NCBI RefSeq assembly: GCF_009861525.1
Contig: NZ_WVHL01000005.1
Location: forward strand, 2,232,001 to 2,296,000
Direction of reading: 5' to 3'
Length of the DNA stretch: 64,000 bases
Origin: Pseudomonas sp. LD120
GTDB taxonomy: Bacteria > Pseudomonadota > Gammaproteobacteria > Pseudomonadales > Pseudomonadaceae
In this document: piece by piece, positions 16,611 through 25,406 of the stretch
Position numbering within the stretch: the first letter of the stretch is position 1
Layout: each line of letters starts with the position of its first letter
Notes under the pieces: model-generated
The model's input: the letters and a program-made list of their open reading frames with translations, nothing else
What the model was told of the DNA's origin: nothing
Database searches by the model: none
Position numbers and translations under genes: made by a program

Positions 16611-17186
16611 TCAACCGAGGAGTTCCTGCATGGCGATGATCTGCTCCGCGACCTGGATCAGCTTCTGCTGCTTGCTCATGGCCTGGCGACGCATCAGGGT
16701 GTAGGCCTGTTCTTCATCGCAGTCTTTCATCTTCATCAACAGGCCCTTGGCCAGCTCAATGCGCTTGCGTTCGGCCAGTTGCTGGTCCCGGGCCTGGAGC
16801 TGAGCGCGCAGGGCCTGGTCGCTTTCAAAGCGGGCCATGGCTACGTCGAGAATCGGTTGCAGGCGCGGAACCTGGATGCCCTCGACGATGTAGGCGCTGA
16901 CCCCGGACTTGATCGCCTGGCGCATCACCCCCGGATCGTGTTCATCGGTGAACATGACGATGGGCCGGGGTTGATCGCGGCTGACCAGCACCACTTGCTC
17001 CATGACATCACGGCTGGGTGACTCGGTATCGATCAGGATTACGTCCGGACGCACTGTTTCGACGCGTCCGGGCAGGTCGATGGTCAGGCCGGATTCGTCA
17101 ATTACCTCGAAACCGGCTTCGCTGAGGGCGGCCTTGAGCCGTCCGACTTTTTTCGCGGTGTCGTTGATCAGCAGGATACGCAGCAT
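16611..17186 (-). CDS. nasT: NasT, ANTAR-domain RNA-binding antiterminator
   Basis: A 191-residue two-domain protein. Residues about 1-115 form a receiver-like domain with the acceptor-type aspartate in VILIDTESPSRD. The Lys expected near the end of the domain is not seen in SAYIVEGI, so classical phosphorylation is doubtful. Residues about 130-190 form an ANTAR domain (LAERKRIELAKGLLMKMKDCDEEQAYTLMRRQAM). ANTAR proteins of this type bind twin hairpins in leader RNA and prevent termination. Three such leaders are present in this window. The gene starts 15 bases after nasS. The IS element begins a few bases after its stop on the far side. Confidence 0.95.
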   Translation of the reverse strand: MLRILLINDTAKKVGRLKAALSEAGFEVIDESGLTIDLPGRVETVRPDVILIDTESPSRDVMEQVVLVSRDQPRPIVMFTDEHDPGVMRQAIKSGVSAYIVEGIQVPRLQPILDVAMARFESDQALRAQLQARDQQLAERKRIELAKGLLMKMKDCDEEQAYTLMRRQAMSKQQKLIQVAEQIIAMQELLG

Positions 17187-17201
17187 GTTCGCGGGCTCCG
17201 T

Positions 17202-18413
17202 TCAGCGCTGGGCAACCAGGGCGGGGGCGTCGTTGAGGGCATGCAGGCGAAAGCTGCGGGCATAAGCGGCGGGCTCTGAACCGTCCCATACCTTGCCATC
17301 GATCAACTGGCTGCTGCGCATGTCCTGGCCCCAGGCGGCAACGCCCACGGCGGTAGCGGCTTCGCGGTACAGGTCGAGCTGTTGCACCTGGCGAGCGACG
17401 TCCAGGTAGTCCGGGTCCTCGCGCAACAGGCCCCAGCGCCGGAACTGGGTCATGAACCACATGCCGTCGGACAGGTAGGGCAGGTTGACGGCGCCATGCT
17501 GGTGAAAGCGCAGGGCGTGAGGGTCCTGCCAGCGATTGCCCAGGCCGTCGGCGTAGTCCCCCAGCAGCCGCGGCTCGATGCAGTCCAGCGGTGCATTCAG
17601 GTAATCGGCGGCGCTCAGGAGCTGGGCGGTGCTGCGGCGGTTTTCCGGGCTTTGCTCGATAAAGCGGCTGGCTTCGAGAATCGCCATCACCAGGATCCGA
17701 GCAGTGTTGGGGTATTGCTCGACGAAGGCGCGGGTACAGCCCAGTACCTTTTCCGGGTGGTCCGGCCAGATCGCCTGGCTGGTGGCCAGGGTGAAGCCCT
17801 GATCCTGCTGCACGGCGCTGGCACTCCAGGGTTCGCCGACGCAGAACCCGTCGATGCGCCCGGCTTGCAGGTGGGCGACCATCTGCGGTGGCGGCACCAC
17901 CACGCTGTCGACATCCTGCAGCGGGTGGATGCCCTGGCTTGCCAGCCAGTAGTACAGCCACATGGCGTGGGTGCCGGTGGGGAAGGTCTGGGCGAAGGTC
18001 AGTCGCGTCCGGCTTTGGTGCACGTGGCGATCCAATGCTTCAGGACTGGTCACCTTGAGGGCTTGCAGCTCGCGGGACAGGTTGATGCTCTGGCCGTTCT
18101 GGTTCAGGCCCATGAGCACCGCCATGTCGCAGGGAGGGGTTCCGCCGATGCCCAGGTGCACGGCGTAGATCAGGCCGTACAGGCTGTGGGCGGCATCCAG
18201 TTCGCCGCTTGCCAGCTTGTCCCGCAGCCCGGCCCAGGAACTCTGGCGTTTGAGGTTCAGGGTCAGGCCGTAGGGCTGGGCAAAACCCTGGGTGGCGGCG
18301 ACCACCACTGAGGCGCAATCGGTCAGGGCCATGAAGCCCAGGTTGATGGCGGACTTTTCCGGGGCATCGCTGCCGTTGACCCAGGCCAATGCAGTGTTGG
18401 GGTGTTCAGTCAT
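17202..18413 (-). CDS. nasS: NasS, nitrate/nitrite-sensing regulator that controls NasT
   Basis: A 403-residue protein of the NrtA/CmpA/NasS periplasmic-binding-protein fold (INLGFMALTDCASVVVAATQGFAQPYGL, HSLYGLIYAVHLGIGG, RIDGFCVGEPWSA). It lacks a signal peptide when started at the ATG at 18413, so it acts in the cytoplasm. NasS sequesters NasT until nitrate or nitrite is bound. A much longer frame upstream covers the leader and promoter and is rejected. It is divergent from pyrD and is preceded by its own sigma-54 promoter and ANTAR-type leader, suggesting self-control. Confidence 0.93.
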   Translation of the reverse strand: MTEHPNTALAWVNGSDAPEKSAINLGFMALTDCASVVVAATQGFAQPYGLTLNLKRQSSWAGLRDKLASGELDAAHSLYGLIYAVHLGIGGTPPCDMAVLMGLNQNGQSINLSRELQALKVTSPEALDRHVHQSRTRLTFAQTFPTGTHAMWLYYWLASQGIHPLQDVDSVVVPPPQMVAHLQAGRIDGFCVGEPWSASAVQQDQGFTLATSQAIWPDHPEKVLGCTRAFVEQYPNTARILVMAILEASRFIEQSPENRRSTAQLLSAADYLNAPLDCIEPRLLGDYADGLGNRWQDPHALRFHQHGAVNLPYLSDGMWFMTQFRRWGLLREDPDYLDVARQVQQLDLYREAATAVGVAAWGQDMRSSQLIDGKVWDGSEPAAYARSFRLHALNDAPALVAQR

Positions 18414-18430
18414 GGCTTGGCACCTTGCAT

Positions 18431-18516
18431 AAAAAAGCGTCGTCCCCACTGGCCAGGCAATGCCCGAGCGGGTGACGACGCCATTGTCCTTGAACCTGCG
18501 CCGGCATTGGCCCAGG
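18431..18516 (-). promoter_or_regulatory. ANTAR/NasT-type two-hairpin leader with intrinsic terminator in front of nasS
   Basis: Minus strand: P1 (18516-18495) is CCUGGGCC-AAUGCC-GGCGCAGG, an eight-position stem with one mismatch. P2 (18488-18477) is a short GAC-AAUGGC-GUC. Both loops have A at 1 and G at 4. The terminator (18482-18431) pairs GCGUCGUC with GACGACGC, followed by UUUUUU, and shares its 5' arm with P2. P2 is weaker than in the nirB and nasA leaders (three pairs). The nasS ATG is about 18 bases beyond the T run. Confidence 0.8.
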
Positions 18517-18534
18517 TCTGATGGAGCAAGTGGG

Positions 18535-18550
18535 TGCAAGGCATATGCCA
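18535..18550 (-). promoter_or_regulatory. Sigma-54 promoter of nasS
   Basis: The minus strand reads TGGCATATGCCTTGCA, one mismatch to TGGCAC-N5-TTGCA with exact GG-N10-GC spacing. The start site would fall near 18524, just before hairpin P1. Confidence 0.8.
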
Positions 18551-18598
18551 TTGTCGGGGATTTTATTCTGCGCCTCGCCTGCAAGCCCTGGGCGCGGC

Positions 18599-18604
18599 TA
18601 TAAT
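18599..18604 (+). promoter_or_regulatory. Probable -10 element of the pyrD promoter
   Basis: A consensus TATAAT lies 39 bases before the pyrD ATG. No good -35 hexamer is visible at the usual distance, so only the -10 is called. The region is divergent with the nasS promoter. Confidence 0.45.
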
Positions 18605-18643
18605 CGGCGCCTTATTTCGCCGCCAACCGAGTTCATCCCGCCC

Positions 18644-19666
18644 ATGTATACCCTGGCCCGCCAGCTGTTGTTCAAACTCTCCCCGGAAACCTCCCACGAT
18701 CTGTCCCTGGACCTGATCGGTGCGGGCGGGCGTTTGGGCCTTAACGGTCTGTTGTGCAAGGCGCCGGCGCAGTTGCCGGTGCAGGTCATGGGCCTGGAGT
18801 TTCCGAACCCGGTGGGCCTGGCTGCCGGCCTGGACAAGAACGGTGCGGCCATCGATGGCTTCGCGCAACTGGGCTTTGGTTTCGTCGAGATCGGCACCGT
18901 GACTCCGCGCCCACAGCCGGGCAACCCCAAGCCGCGGATCTTCCGTCTGCCCCAGGCCGAAGCGATCATCAACCGCATGGGCTTCAATAACCTGGGGGTC
19001 GACCACCTGCTGGCGCGGGTTGCCGCCTCTTCATATAAGGGCGTGCTGGGGATCAATATCGGCAAGAATTTCGACACGCCGGTGGAGCGGGCGGTGGATG
19101 ACTACCTGATCTGCCTGGACAAGGTCTATGCCCATGCCAGCTATGTCACGGTCAACGTCAGCTCGCCCAACACCCCGGGTTTGCGCAGCCTGCAGTTTGG
19201 CGAGTCCCTCAAGCAGTTGCTGTCGGCCCTGAGCCAGCGTCAGCAGGAACTGGCGACCCTGCATGGCCAGCGCGTGCCCCTGGCGATCAAGATCGCTCCG
19301 GACATGAGCGATGAAGAGACCGTTGAAGTGGCTCGCGCCTTGCTTGAAACCGGCATGGACGCAGTGATCGCCACCAACACCACCTTGAGTCGTGAAGGTG
19401 TCGAAGGCATGGAGTATGGCGACGAGGCGGGCGGTCTGTCCGGCGCGCCGGTGCGAGACAAGAGCACGCACACGGTCAAGGTCCTGGCGGCTGAGCTGGC
19501 TGGCCGTTTGCCGATCATTGCCGTGGGTGGCATCACTGAAGGCAAGCACGCGGCTGAGAAGATCGCCGCGGGCGCCAGCCTGGTGCAGCTGTATTCGGGC
19601 TTTATCTACAAGGGGCCGGCGTTGATTCGTGAGTCGGTGGATGCCATCGCGGCGATGGGGCGGTAA
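18644..19666 (+). CDS. pyrD: Quinone-dependent dihydroorotate dehydrogenase (class 2)
   Basis: A 340-residue class 2 DHODH, which oxidises dihydroorotate to orotate in pyrimidine synthesis and passes electrons to the membrane quinone pool. Seen are the N-terminal amphipathic MYTLARQLLFKLSPETSHD (membrane/quinone side), GLAAGLDKNG (FMN site), NVSSPNTPGLRSLQ with the serine-type catalytic base region, IATNTT, and the phosphate loop VGGI...AGASLVQLYSGF. The ATG at 18644 gives the conserved N-terminus. It is followed by a stem-loop shared with rmf on the other strand. Confidence 0.97.
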   Translation: MYTLARQLLFKLSPETSHDLSLDLIGAGGRLGLNGLLCKAPAQLPVQVMGLEFPNPVGLAAGLDKNGAAIDGFAQLGFGFVEIGTVTPRPQPGNPKPRIFRLPQAEAIINRMGFNNLGVDHLLARVAASSYKGVLGINIGKNFDTPVERAVDDYLICLDKVYAHASYVTVNVSSPNTPGLRSLQFGESLKQLLSALSQRQQELATLHGQRVPLAIKIAPDMSDEETVEVARALLETGMDAVIATNTTLSREGVEGMEYGDEAGGLSGAPVRDKSTHTVKVLAAELAGRLPIIAVGGITEGKHAAEKIAAGASLVQLYSGFIYKGPALIRESVDAIAAMGR

Positions 19667-19689
19667 GCACGGACGCCAGCGTGGCCAAT

Positions 19690-19713
19690 AAAAAGGGCTC
19701 CTCGAAGGAGCCC
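19690..19713 (-). terminator. Intrinsic terminator of rmf (pyrD-rmf convergent region)
   Basis: GGGCTCCT-CGA-AGGAGCCC is a perfect eight-pair stem. The T run follows on the minus strand (TTTTTATT), so it ends rmf best. On the plus strand it lacks a T tract. Confidence 0.75.
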
Positions 19714-19797
19714 CTGGGCCGAAGCCCGCCGCCCGGATGGGGCGTGCGTGGTTAAATCGTCATCTATTCAAGTTTTAGGTGTCGGAATGTACCCTGA

Positions 19798-20013
19798 TCA
19801 GCCGACAGCGCGAAGTTCGTTGAGTCTGTGGATGCCCGCAGTGCCTGTCATACCGTCCCAGTTGTCGCCGCGTCCCTCGCGCCAGCCGTTAATCCAGGCT
19901 TGGCGTACCGACGGTAGAGTAAATGGGCAAAGCTCACGGGACTTGCCACTAACGCCATACTGATATCCGCGTAAAAACGCTTTTTCCAACGGATCACGCT
20001 TTAGTCTTCTCAT
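19798..20013 (-). CDS. rmf: Ribosome modulation factor RMF
   Basis: A basic 71-residue protein with the RMF pattern MRRLKRDPLEKAFLRGYQYG, then RQAWINGWREGRGDNW. RMF dimerises 70S ribosomes into inactive 100S particles in stationary phase. The C-terminal tail (TGTAGIHRLNELRAVG) fits Pseudomonas members. AGGGAA stands upstream of the ATG. A long untranslated region could hold growth-phase control signals, but I cannot name one. Confidence 0.96.
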   Translation of the reverse strand: MRRLKRDPLEKAFLRGYQYGVSGKSRELCPFTLPSVRQAWINGWREGRGDNWDGMTGTAGIHRLNELRAVG

Positions 20014-20558
20014 AGGGTGTTTCCCTCACTTGTTGACTGTCTTATGTCCCGTCGACCTTCATTTGAGGTCTGGCAGATTGCCTCTGCCGCTGGTGCTCGC
20101 TGCCGGCGTCGCGAGCCTTGGCGTTGGTGCCGTTGCGGCGCCAACCTGTGTTGATTTCTAACCAATAGGTCACAGCAAGTGAATGATCGTTTTGTCATAA
20201 GGGCGTAACGATATTGCTATCCATGTCATAAGCTGGGGACGTTTTGCGATGCTGGTTTCAGGCAAAGCCCGATGTGATCAGCCTCTCGCTAGATGATGGG
20301 GTTAATGCCTTAGTGAGAATGTCGAACGGTTGCACTCAACTACTATTCGACGAAGGGTCGACTTATGTCATTTTGTTGCCCTGACTTTTTTATCTGTCCC
20401 GGCTTCTAAGCTCTTTTGCCCTGCAAGAAAGCCAAATAGACGGGGTGGGACGGCACAGTTTCGTGCCACACGAGCGCTCTTGAAGAAAAGCGCTTGATTG
20501 AAAATCGAGCGGGCGACGCGTTGTCCGTTCACTTATTGCTAAAGGCCTTGGTATTCCC
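20014..20558. other. 545-base intergenic region between rmf and rlmL
   Basis: AT-richer than its neighbours, as expected for divergent promoters of rmf and rlmL. A direct repeat TGTCATAAG occurs at about 20192 and 20223. One tiny plus-strand frame with a plausible ribosome site (20365-20409, 14 codons, three cysteines) is discussed under findings. A 62-codon minus-strand frame overlapping the rmf start looks like chance. No RNA gene is recognised. Confidence 0.5.
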
Positions 20559-22829
20559 ATGTCGGATCGTTACGAACTCTTCCTCACCTGTCCCAAAGGC
20601 CTTGAAGGCCTGCTGATCGAGGAAGCCGTCGGGCTTGGCCTTGAGCAAGCGCGTGAGCACACTTCCGCCGTGCGCGGCATGGCCGACATGGAGACGGCCT
20701 ATCGCCTGTGCCTGTGGTCGCGTCTGGCCAACCGTGTGTTGTTGGTCCTCAAGCGCTTTCCGATGAAGGATGCCGAGGACCTCTACCACGGCGTGCTGGA
20801 TGTCGACTGGCAGGACCACATGTTTGCTGATGGCACCCTGGCGGTGGAGTTCAGCGGCCACGGTTCGGGCATCGATAACACTCACTTCGGCGCGCTGAAG
20901 GTTAAGGATGCGATCGTCGACAAGCTGCGCGCCCCGACCGGCGAGCGTCCTTCGGTGGACAAGCTCAATCCGGACCTGCGCATTCACCTGCGCCTGGATC
21001 GCGGCGAAGCCATCCTCTCCCTGGACCTGTCCGGCCACAGCCTGCACCAGCGCGGCTATCGCCTGCAGCAAGGCGCCGCGCCGCTGAAAGAGAACCTGGC
21101 GGCGGCAATCCTGATCCGTTCCGGCTGGCCACGTATCGCCGCGCAAGGCGGTGCTCTGGCTGACCCGATGTGTGGTGTCGGTACGTTCTTGGTGGAGGCG
21201 GCAATGATTGCTGCTGACATCGCCCCCAACCTCAAACGCGAGCGGTGGGGCTTTACCGCCTGGCTTGGGCATGTGCCGGCGCTGTGGCGCAAATTGCACG
21301 ACGAAGCTCAGGCGCGGGCCCAGGCTGGCTTGGCCAAGCCGCCGCTGTGGATTCGCGGCTACGAGGCCGATCCTCGGCTGATTCAACCAGGCCGCAACAA
21401 CGTCGAGCGCGCCGGTCTGAGTGACTGGATCAAGATCTACCAAGGTGAAGTGGGCACCTTCGAGCCACGTCCGGACCAGAACCAGAAAGGCCTGGTGATC
21501 TGCAATCCGCCCTACGGAGAGCGTCTGGGGGATGAAGCCAGCTTGCTGTATCTCTATCAGAACCTCGGTGAGCGTCTGCGTCAGGCTTGCCTGAACTGGG
21601 AGGCGGCGGTGTTTACGGGGGCTCCGGACCTGGGCAAGCGCATGGGCATTCGTAGCCACAAGCAGTATTCGTTCTGGAACGGTGCCTTGCCGTGCAAACT
21701 GTTGTTGATCAAGGTGCTGCCGGATCAGTTTGTCACCGGCGAACGCCGCACCCCGGAGCAACGTCTGGCCGAACGCGAGCAAGCGCAGGCCGATCAGGCG
21801 CCGTTGGAGCCACAAGAGCGTCAGTACAACAAAAACGGCAACCCGATCAAACCCGCTCCGGCGCCAGCGCCAGTGGTCGAGCAGGCCCGTTTGAGCGAGG
21901 GGGGGCAGATGTTCGCCAACCGTCTGCAGAAGAACCTCAAGCAACTGGGCAAGTGGGCCAAGCGCGAAGGGATCGAGTGCTATCGGGTCTACGATGCCGA
22001 CATGCCCGAGTACTCCCTGGCCATCGACCTCTACCATGATTGGGTGCACGTTCAGGAATACGCTGCGCCGAAATCCATCGACCCGGAAAAGGCCCAGGCC
22101 CGCTTGTTCGACGCGCTGGCTGCGATCCCGCAGGCGTTGAATGTGGACAAGAGCCGGGTGGTGATCAAGCGCCGCGAACGTCAGAGTGGTACCAAGCAAT
22201 ATGAGCGCCAGAGTGCGCAGGGGCAGTTCACTGAAGTCCGCGAAGGCGGGGTCAAGTTGTTGGTGAATTTGACGGACTACCTGGACACCGGTTTGTTCCT
22301 CGATCACCGGCCGATGCGCATGCGCATCCAGAAAGAGGCCGCGGGCAAGCGCTTCCTCAACCTGTTCTGCTACACCGCCACTGCCAGTGTGCATGCGGCC
22401 AAGGGCGGGGCGCGTAGCACCACCAGCGTCGACCTGTCGAAAACCTACCTGGACTGGGCGCGGCGTAACTTCTCGCTCAACGGTTTCTCCGACAAGAATC
22501 GGCTGGAGCAGGGTGATGTGATGGCCTGGCTGGACAGCTGTCGCGATGAGTTCGACCTGATCTTCATTGATCCGCCAACCTTCTCCAACTCCAAGCGCAT
22601 GGAAGGGGTGTTCGACGTACAGCGCGATCAGGTGCAATTGCTGGACCTGGCCATGGCGCGTCTGGCGCCAGGTGGGGTGTTGTACTTCTCCAATAATTTC
22701 CGCAAGTTCCAGTTGGATGAACACCTCGCTGCGCGATATCAGATCGAGGAAATCACCGCGAAAACCATCGATCCCGATTTCGCTCGCAACAGCAAAATCC
22801 ACCGTGCCTGGAAAATCACTGCTCGCTGA
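20559..22829 (+). CDS. rlmL: Bifunctional 23S rRNA methyltransferase RlmKL (m2G2445 / m7G2069)
   Basis: A 756-residue fusion. The N-terminal half (about 1-390) has a THUMP domain and an N2-guanine methyltransferase with GVGTFLVEAAMIAAD and the NPPYGERLG catalytic motif. The C-terminal half (about 460-756) is a second Rossmann methyltransferase with LNLFCYTATASVHAAKGGA (SAM site) and DPPTFSNSKRM. The Pro/Ala-rich stretch PAPAPAPVVEQ lies between them. The protein modifies G2445 and G2069 in domain V of 23S rRNA. The ATG at 20559 gives the usual MSDRYELFLTCPKGLE start. Confidence 0.96.
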   Translation: MSDRYELFLTCPKGLEGLLIEEAVGLGLEQAREHTSAVRGMADMETAYRLCLWSRLANRVLLVLKRFPMKDAEDLYHGVLDVDWQDHMFADGTLAVEFSGHGSGIDNTHFGALKVKDAIVDKLRAPTGERPSVDKLNPDLRIHLRLDRGEAILSLDLSGHSLHQRGYRLQQGAAPLKENLAAAILIRSGWPRIAAQGGALADPMCGVGTFLVEAAMIAADIAPNLKRERWGFTAWLGHVPALWRKLHDEAQARAQAGLAKPPLWIRGYEADPRLIQPGRNNVERAGLSDWIKIYQGEVGTFEPRPDQNQKGLVICNPPYGERLGDEASLLYLYQNLGERLRQACLNWEAAVFTGAPDLGKRMGIRSHKQYSFWNGALPCKLLLIKVLPDQFVTGERRTPEQRLAEREQAQADQAPLEPQERQYNKNGNPIKPAPAPAPVVEQARLSEGGQMFANRLQKNLKQLGKWAKREGIECYRVYDADMPEYSLAIDLYHDWVHVQEYAAPKSIDPEKAQARLFDALAAIPQALNVDKSRVVIKRRERQSGTKQYERQSAQGQFTEVREGGVKLLVNLTDYLDTGLFLDHRPMRMRIQKEAAGKRFLNLFCYTATASVHAAKGGARSTTSVDLSKTYLDWARRNFSLNGFSDKNRLEQGDVMAWLDSCRDEFDLIFIDPPTFSNSKRMEGVFDVQRDQVQLLDLAMARLAPGGVLYFSNNFRKFQLDEHLAARYQIEEITAKTIDPDFARNSKIHRAWKITAR

Positions 22830-22966
22830 TGGTCGGCAGACAGTCCCGGAAGCCCGATTTTTAAGGCTTCAGGGACTGTTTGGCACTGGTCAAATTAGTG
22901 GCTAATAGCTATAACTTTAACTGGTTCGAATGACACCCAAACTCGTTGGCGTGATGAGTTCTACTT

Positions 22967-25366
22967 ATGCCGTTGCATCTGGTCCGCCCGAAGATTCTGG
23001 GTTTCATTAGTGAAGAAGCGTCCGCCTGGCTGGTGGCCTTGTTGGTATTGCTGGCCGGCGTGGTTCTCACCGGGCTGTTGGCGTTGTCGACCTACAACCT
23101 CAACAAACAGCAGTTGCGTCAGCGTTTCCAGTTGCTGGCCAGCGAGCGCTACAGCCGTATCGAAGATCGCTTTCAAGACCAGGAGCAGCGCCTGGATGGC
23201 TTGCGGCGCTTCTTTGTCAATTCCGATCTGGTAACCCGCCAGGACTTCGAAGGTTATGCCCGCCCCTTGTTGCATCGCACTCAGGCTTATGCGTGGGCGC
23301 CTCTGGTCAGTCGCAGCCAGCGTTCGGCGTTCGAGCAGTCGGTGCGGGATCAGGGGCTGGCGGGGTTTTCCATTCTGCAATTGGACGCCTCCGACCAGTT
23401 GGGGCCTGCCGGCGATCGGGATGAATATGCCCCGGTGCTGTATAGCCAGACCCAAAGTCCGCTGGGCTCGCCCCTGGGCTACGACTTGCTGGCTCAGCCT
23501 CAACGCCGGGCCACACTGGAGCGTGCCCGGGAGCTCAACGGCCTGGCGGTTTCACAGCCTGTGCACTTGGTGGCGGTCGATCCGGCCTATGCCCGGGGCG
23601 TGTTGCTGGCTGCTCCGGTGCGCCATGCCGTGAAGCCGGGCGCTGGGCGCTCGGTGCCCGACGGCTATGTGTTGGCGGTGATCAGCTTGCGGCAATTGGT
23701 TGCGGACGGTTTGCCGGTCCCGGCCAGTGACAACCTGTCGGTACGGATTCTCGACCTGTCCACCGAGGGGCCGCATGAGGTGCTCTACGAGTCGAACAAT
23801 CCCGCCACCACCAGTCACCTGAGCGCCAGCCGTCTGCTGCGTCTGGCGGATCGGGATTATCAGGTGGACATTCGTCCCAGCGAGGCCTTTTTGCAGGCCA
23901 ATCATTCGTCCTTGAGTAGCCCGGTGATCCTCGGCGGCTTGCTCAGTATGCTGCTCAGTGCGTTGCTCTATGTGCTGGTGAGCCAGCGACAACGGGCCCT
24001 GATGCTGGTGGAGCAGCGCACGGCTGAACTGCGCAGCCGGGAGCATGAGCTGCGCGGCACCCACAACCAGTTGCGCAGTGTGCTCAATGCCGCCACTCAG
24101 GTGGCGATCATCGCTACGGATCTGCGCGGGGTCATCACGACTTTCAATGCTGGGGCGGAGCACATGCTCGGTTACCGCAGCGGCGAAGCGGTGGGGCACC
24201 TGACGCTGGAAAGTCTGCACATGCCTCAGGAACTGCAGAGCTGGGCGCATAGCCTCAGCCAGCGATATGGCAAACCCATCCCGGTGTCTCAGGCGATGCT
24301 GGTGCAAGAGGGCATGGCCGATGGTCACGAGGCTCGGGAGTGGACCCTGGTGCGGCGCGATGGCAGCCATCTGCCGGTGAACATGCTGGCAACTCCGGTA
24401 CTTGATGATCAGGGGTTGTGGGTCGGGCATCTGGCGATCTGCATCGACATTACCGAACGCAAGCGCGTACACGAGGCGCTGGCGGCCCGTGATCGACTGC
24501 TCAACAGGCTCAGCGCTCATGTGCCCGGGGGCATCTATCAGTTCAAGCTGGATGTCGATGGGCATGCCAGTTTCACTTACGCCAGTGATGGCATTCGTGA
24601 GATTTACGAGATTGAGCCGCAGCAGTTGCAGCAAGACGCTTCCCAGGTGTTCGAGCGCATTCACCCGGAGGACGTGGAGCGGGTGCGCCTATCGATTCAG
24701 GTCTCCGCACAGGAACTCAGCCCTTGGCGGGAGGAGTACCGGGTTTGTCTGCCGCAGCGCGGCCTGCGCTGGATGCGTGGCGCCGCAACCCCGGAAAGCC
24801 TGCCTGATGGCGCGGTGCTGTGGCATGGCTACATCTCGGATATCACCGATCTCAAACGGGTCGAGGAGGAGCTGCGTGCGCTGTCGGTGACTGACGCTCT
24901 GACGGGCATTTATAACCGACGCTATTTTCAGGAGCATCTGCAAATCGAGATGCAACGGCTGGAGCGCGGAGGCGGGCAGATGGCGGTGATCATGCTCGAT
25001 ATCGACCATTTCAAACGAATCAACGACCAGCATGGTCATGGGGTCGGGGATCAGGTGTTGCGTACCTTGTGCGAACGTATTGGTCGGCGTTTGCGGCGCA
25101 CCGATGTGTTCTGTCGGCTTGGCGGCGAGGAGTTCATGGTCTTGTGTCCAGACACCAATGCTCAGCAGGCGGCGATTCTCGCCTGGGAGCTGTGGCATGG
25201 GCTGCGCAGTTCACCGATCGAGCCGGTGGGGATTGTCACCGCCAGTTTTGGCATTGCCAGTTGGCGTCAGGGGGAGGGGGCGGACGGATTGCTGCTGCGA
25301 GCCGACTCCGCAGTCTATGCCGCCAAGCAGGCCGGGCGTGACCGGGTGCAGGGCGAATTGCAATGA
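22967..25366 (+). CDS. Membrane diguanylate cyclase with CHASE, two PAS and GGDEF domains
   Basis: A 799-residue protein. One membrane helix at about 20-42 (LVALLVLLAGVVLTGLLAL) and another at about 325-345 enclose a periplasmic CHASE-type sensor (FVNSDLVTRQDFEGYARPLL, AWAPLVSRSQR). Cytoplasmic PAS domains follow at about 365-500 and 510-630, then a GGDEF domain with the active motif GGEEF (RLGGEEFMVL). The inhibitory site RRTD lies five residues before it. No EAL domain is present. It should make c-di-GMP from GTP in response to an unknown external signal, with product feedback. It is a single-gene unit, convergent with dacB. Confidence 0.93.
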   Translation: MPLHLVRPKILGFISEEASAWLVALLVLLAGVVLTGLLALSTYNLNKQQLRQRFQLLASERYSRIEDRFQDQEQRLDGLRRFFVNSDLVTRQDFEGYARPLLHRTQAYAWAPLVSRSQRSAFEQSVRDQGLAGFSILQLDASDQLGPAGDRDEYAPVLYSQTQSPLGSPLGYDLLAQPQRRATLERARELNGLAVSQPVHLVAVDPAYARGVLLAAPVRHAVKPGAGRSVPDGYVLAVISLRQLVADGLPVPASDNLSVRILDLSTEGPHEVLYESNNPATTSHLSASRLLRLADRDYQVDIRPSEAFLQANHSSLSSPVILGGLLSMLLSALLYVLVSQRQRALMLVEQRTAELRSREHELRGTHNQLRSVLNAATQVAIIATDLRGVITTFNAGAEHMLGYRSGEAVGHLTLESLHMPQELQSWAHSLSQRYGKPIPVSQAMLVQEGMADGHEAREWTLVRRDGSHLPVNMLATPVLDDQGLWVGHLAICIDITERKRVHEALAARDRLLNRLSAHVPGGIYQFKLDVDGHASFTYASDGIREIYEIEPQQLQQDASQVFERIHPEDVERVRLSIQVSAQELSPWREEYRVCLPQRGLRWMRGAATPESLPDGAVLWHGYISDITDLKRVEEELRALSVTDALTGIYNRRYFQEHLQIEMQRLERGGGQMAVIMLDIDHFKRINDQHGHGVGDQVLRTLCERIGRRLRRTDVFCRLGGEEFMVLCPDTNAQQAAILAWELWHGLRSSPIEPVGIVTASFGIASWRQGEGADGLLLRADSAVYAAKQAGRDRVQGELQ

Positions 25367-25406
25367 GGGCTGGCGGCGAGGTGTGGTCGCCGCCGTCGGA
25401 TTGGGG

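Noticed and set aside
20010..20198. 62-codon minus-strand frame overlapping the rmf start
   Set aside because: Arg/Gln-rich low-complexity product and overlap with rmf; probably untranslated leader.
20529..22802. 757-codon open frame antisense to rlmL
   Set aside because: High GC keeps the opposite frame open; composition (Gln, Arg, His rich) is typical of a shadow frame, and rlmL is certain.
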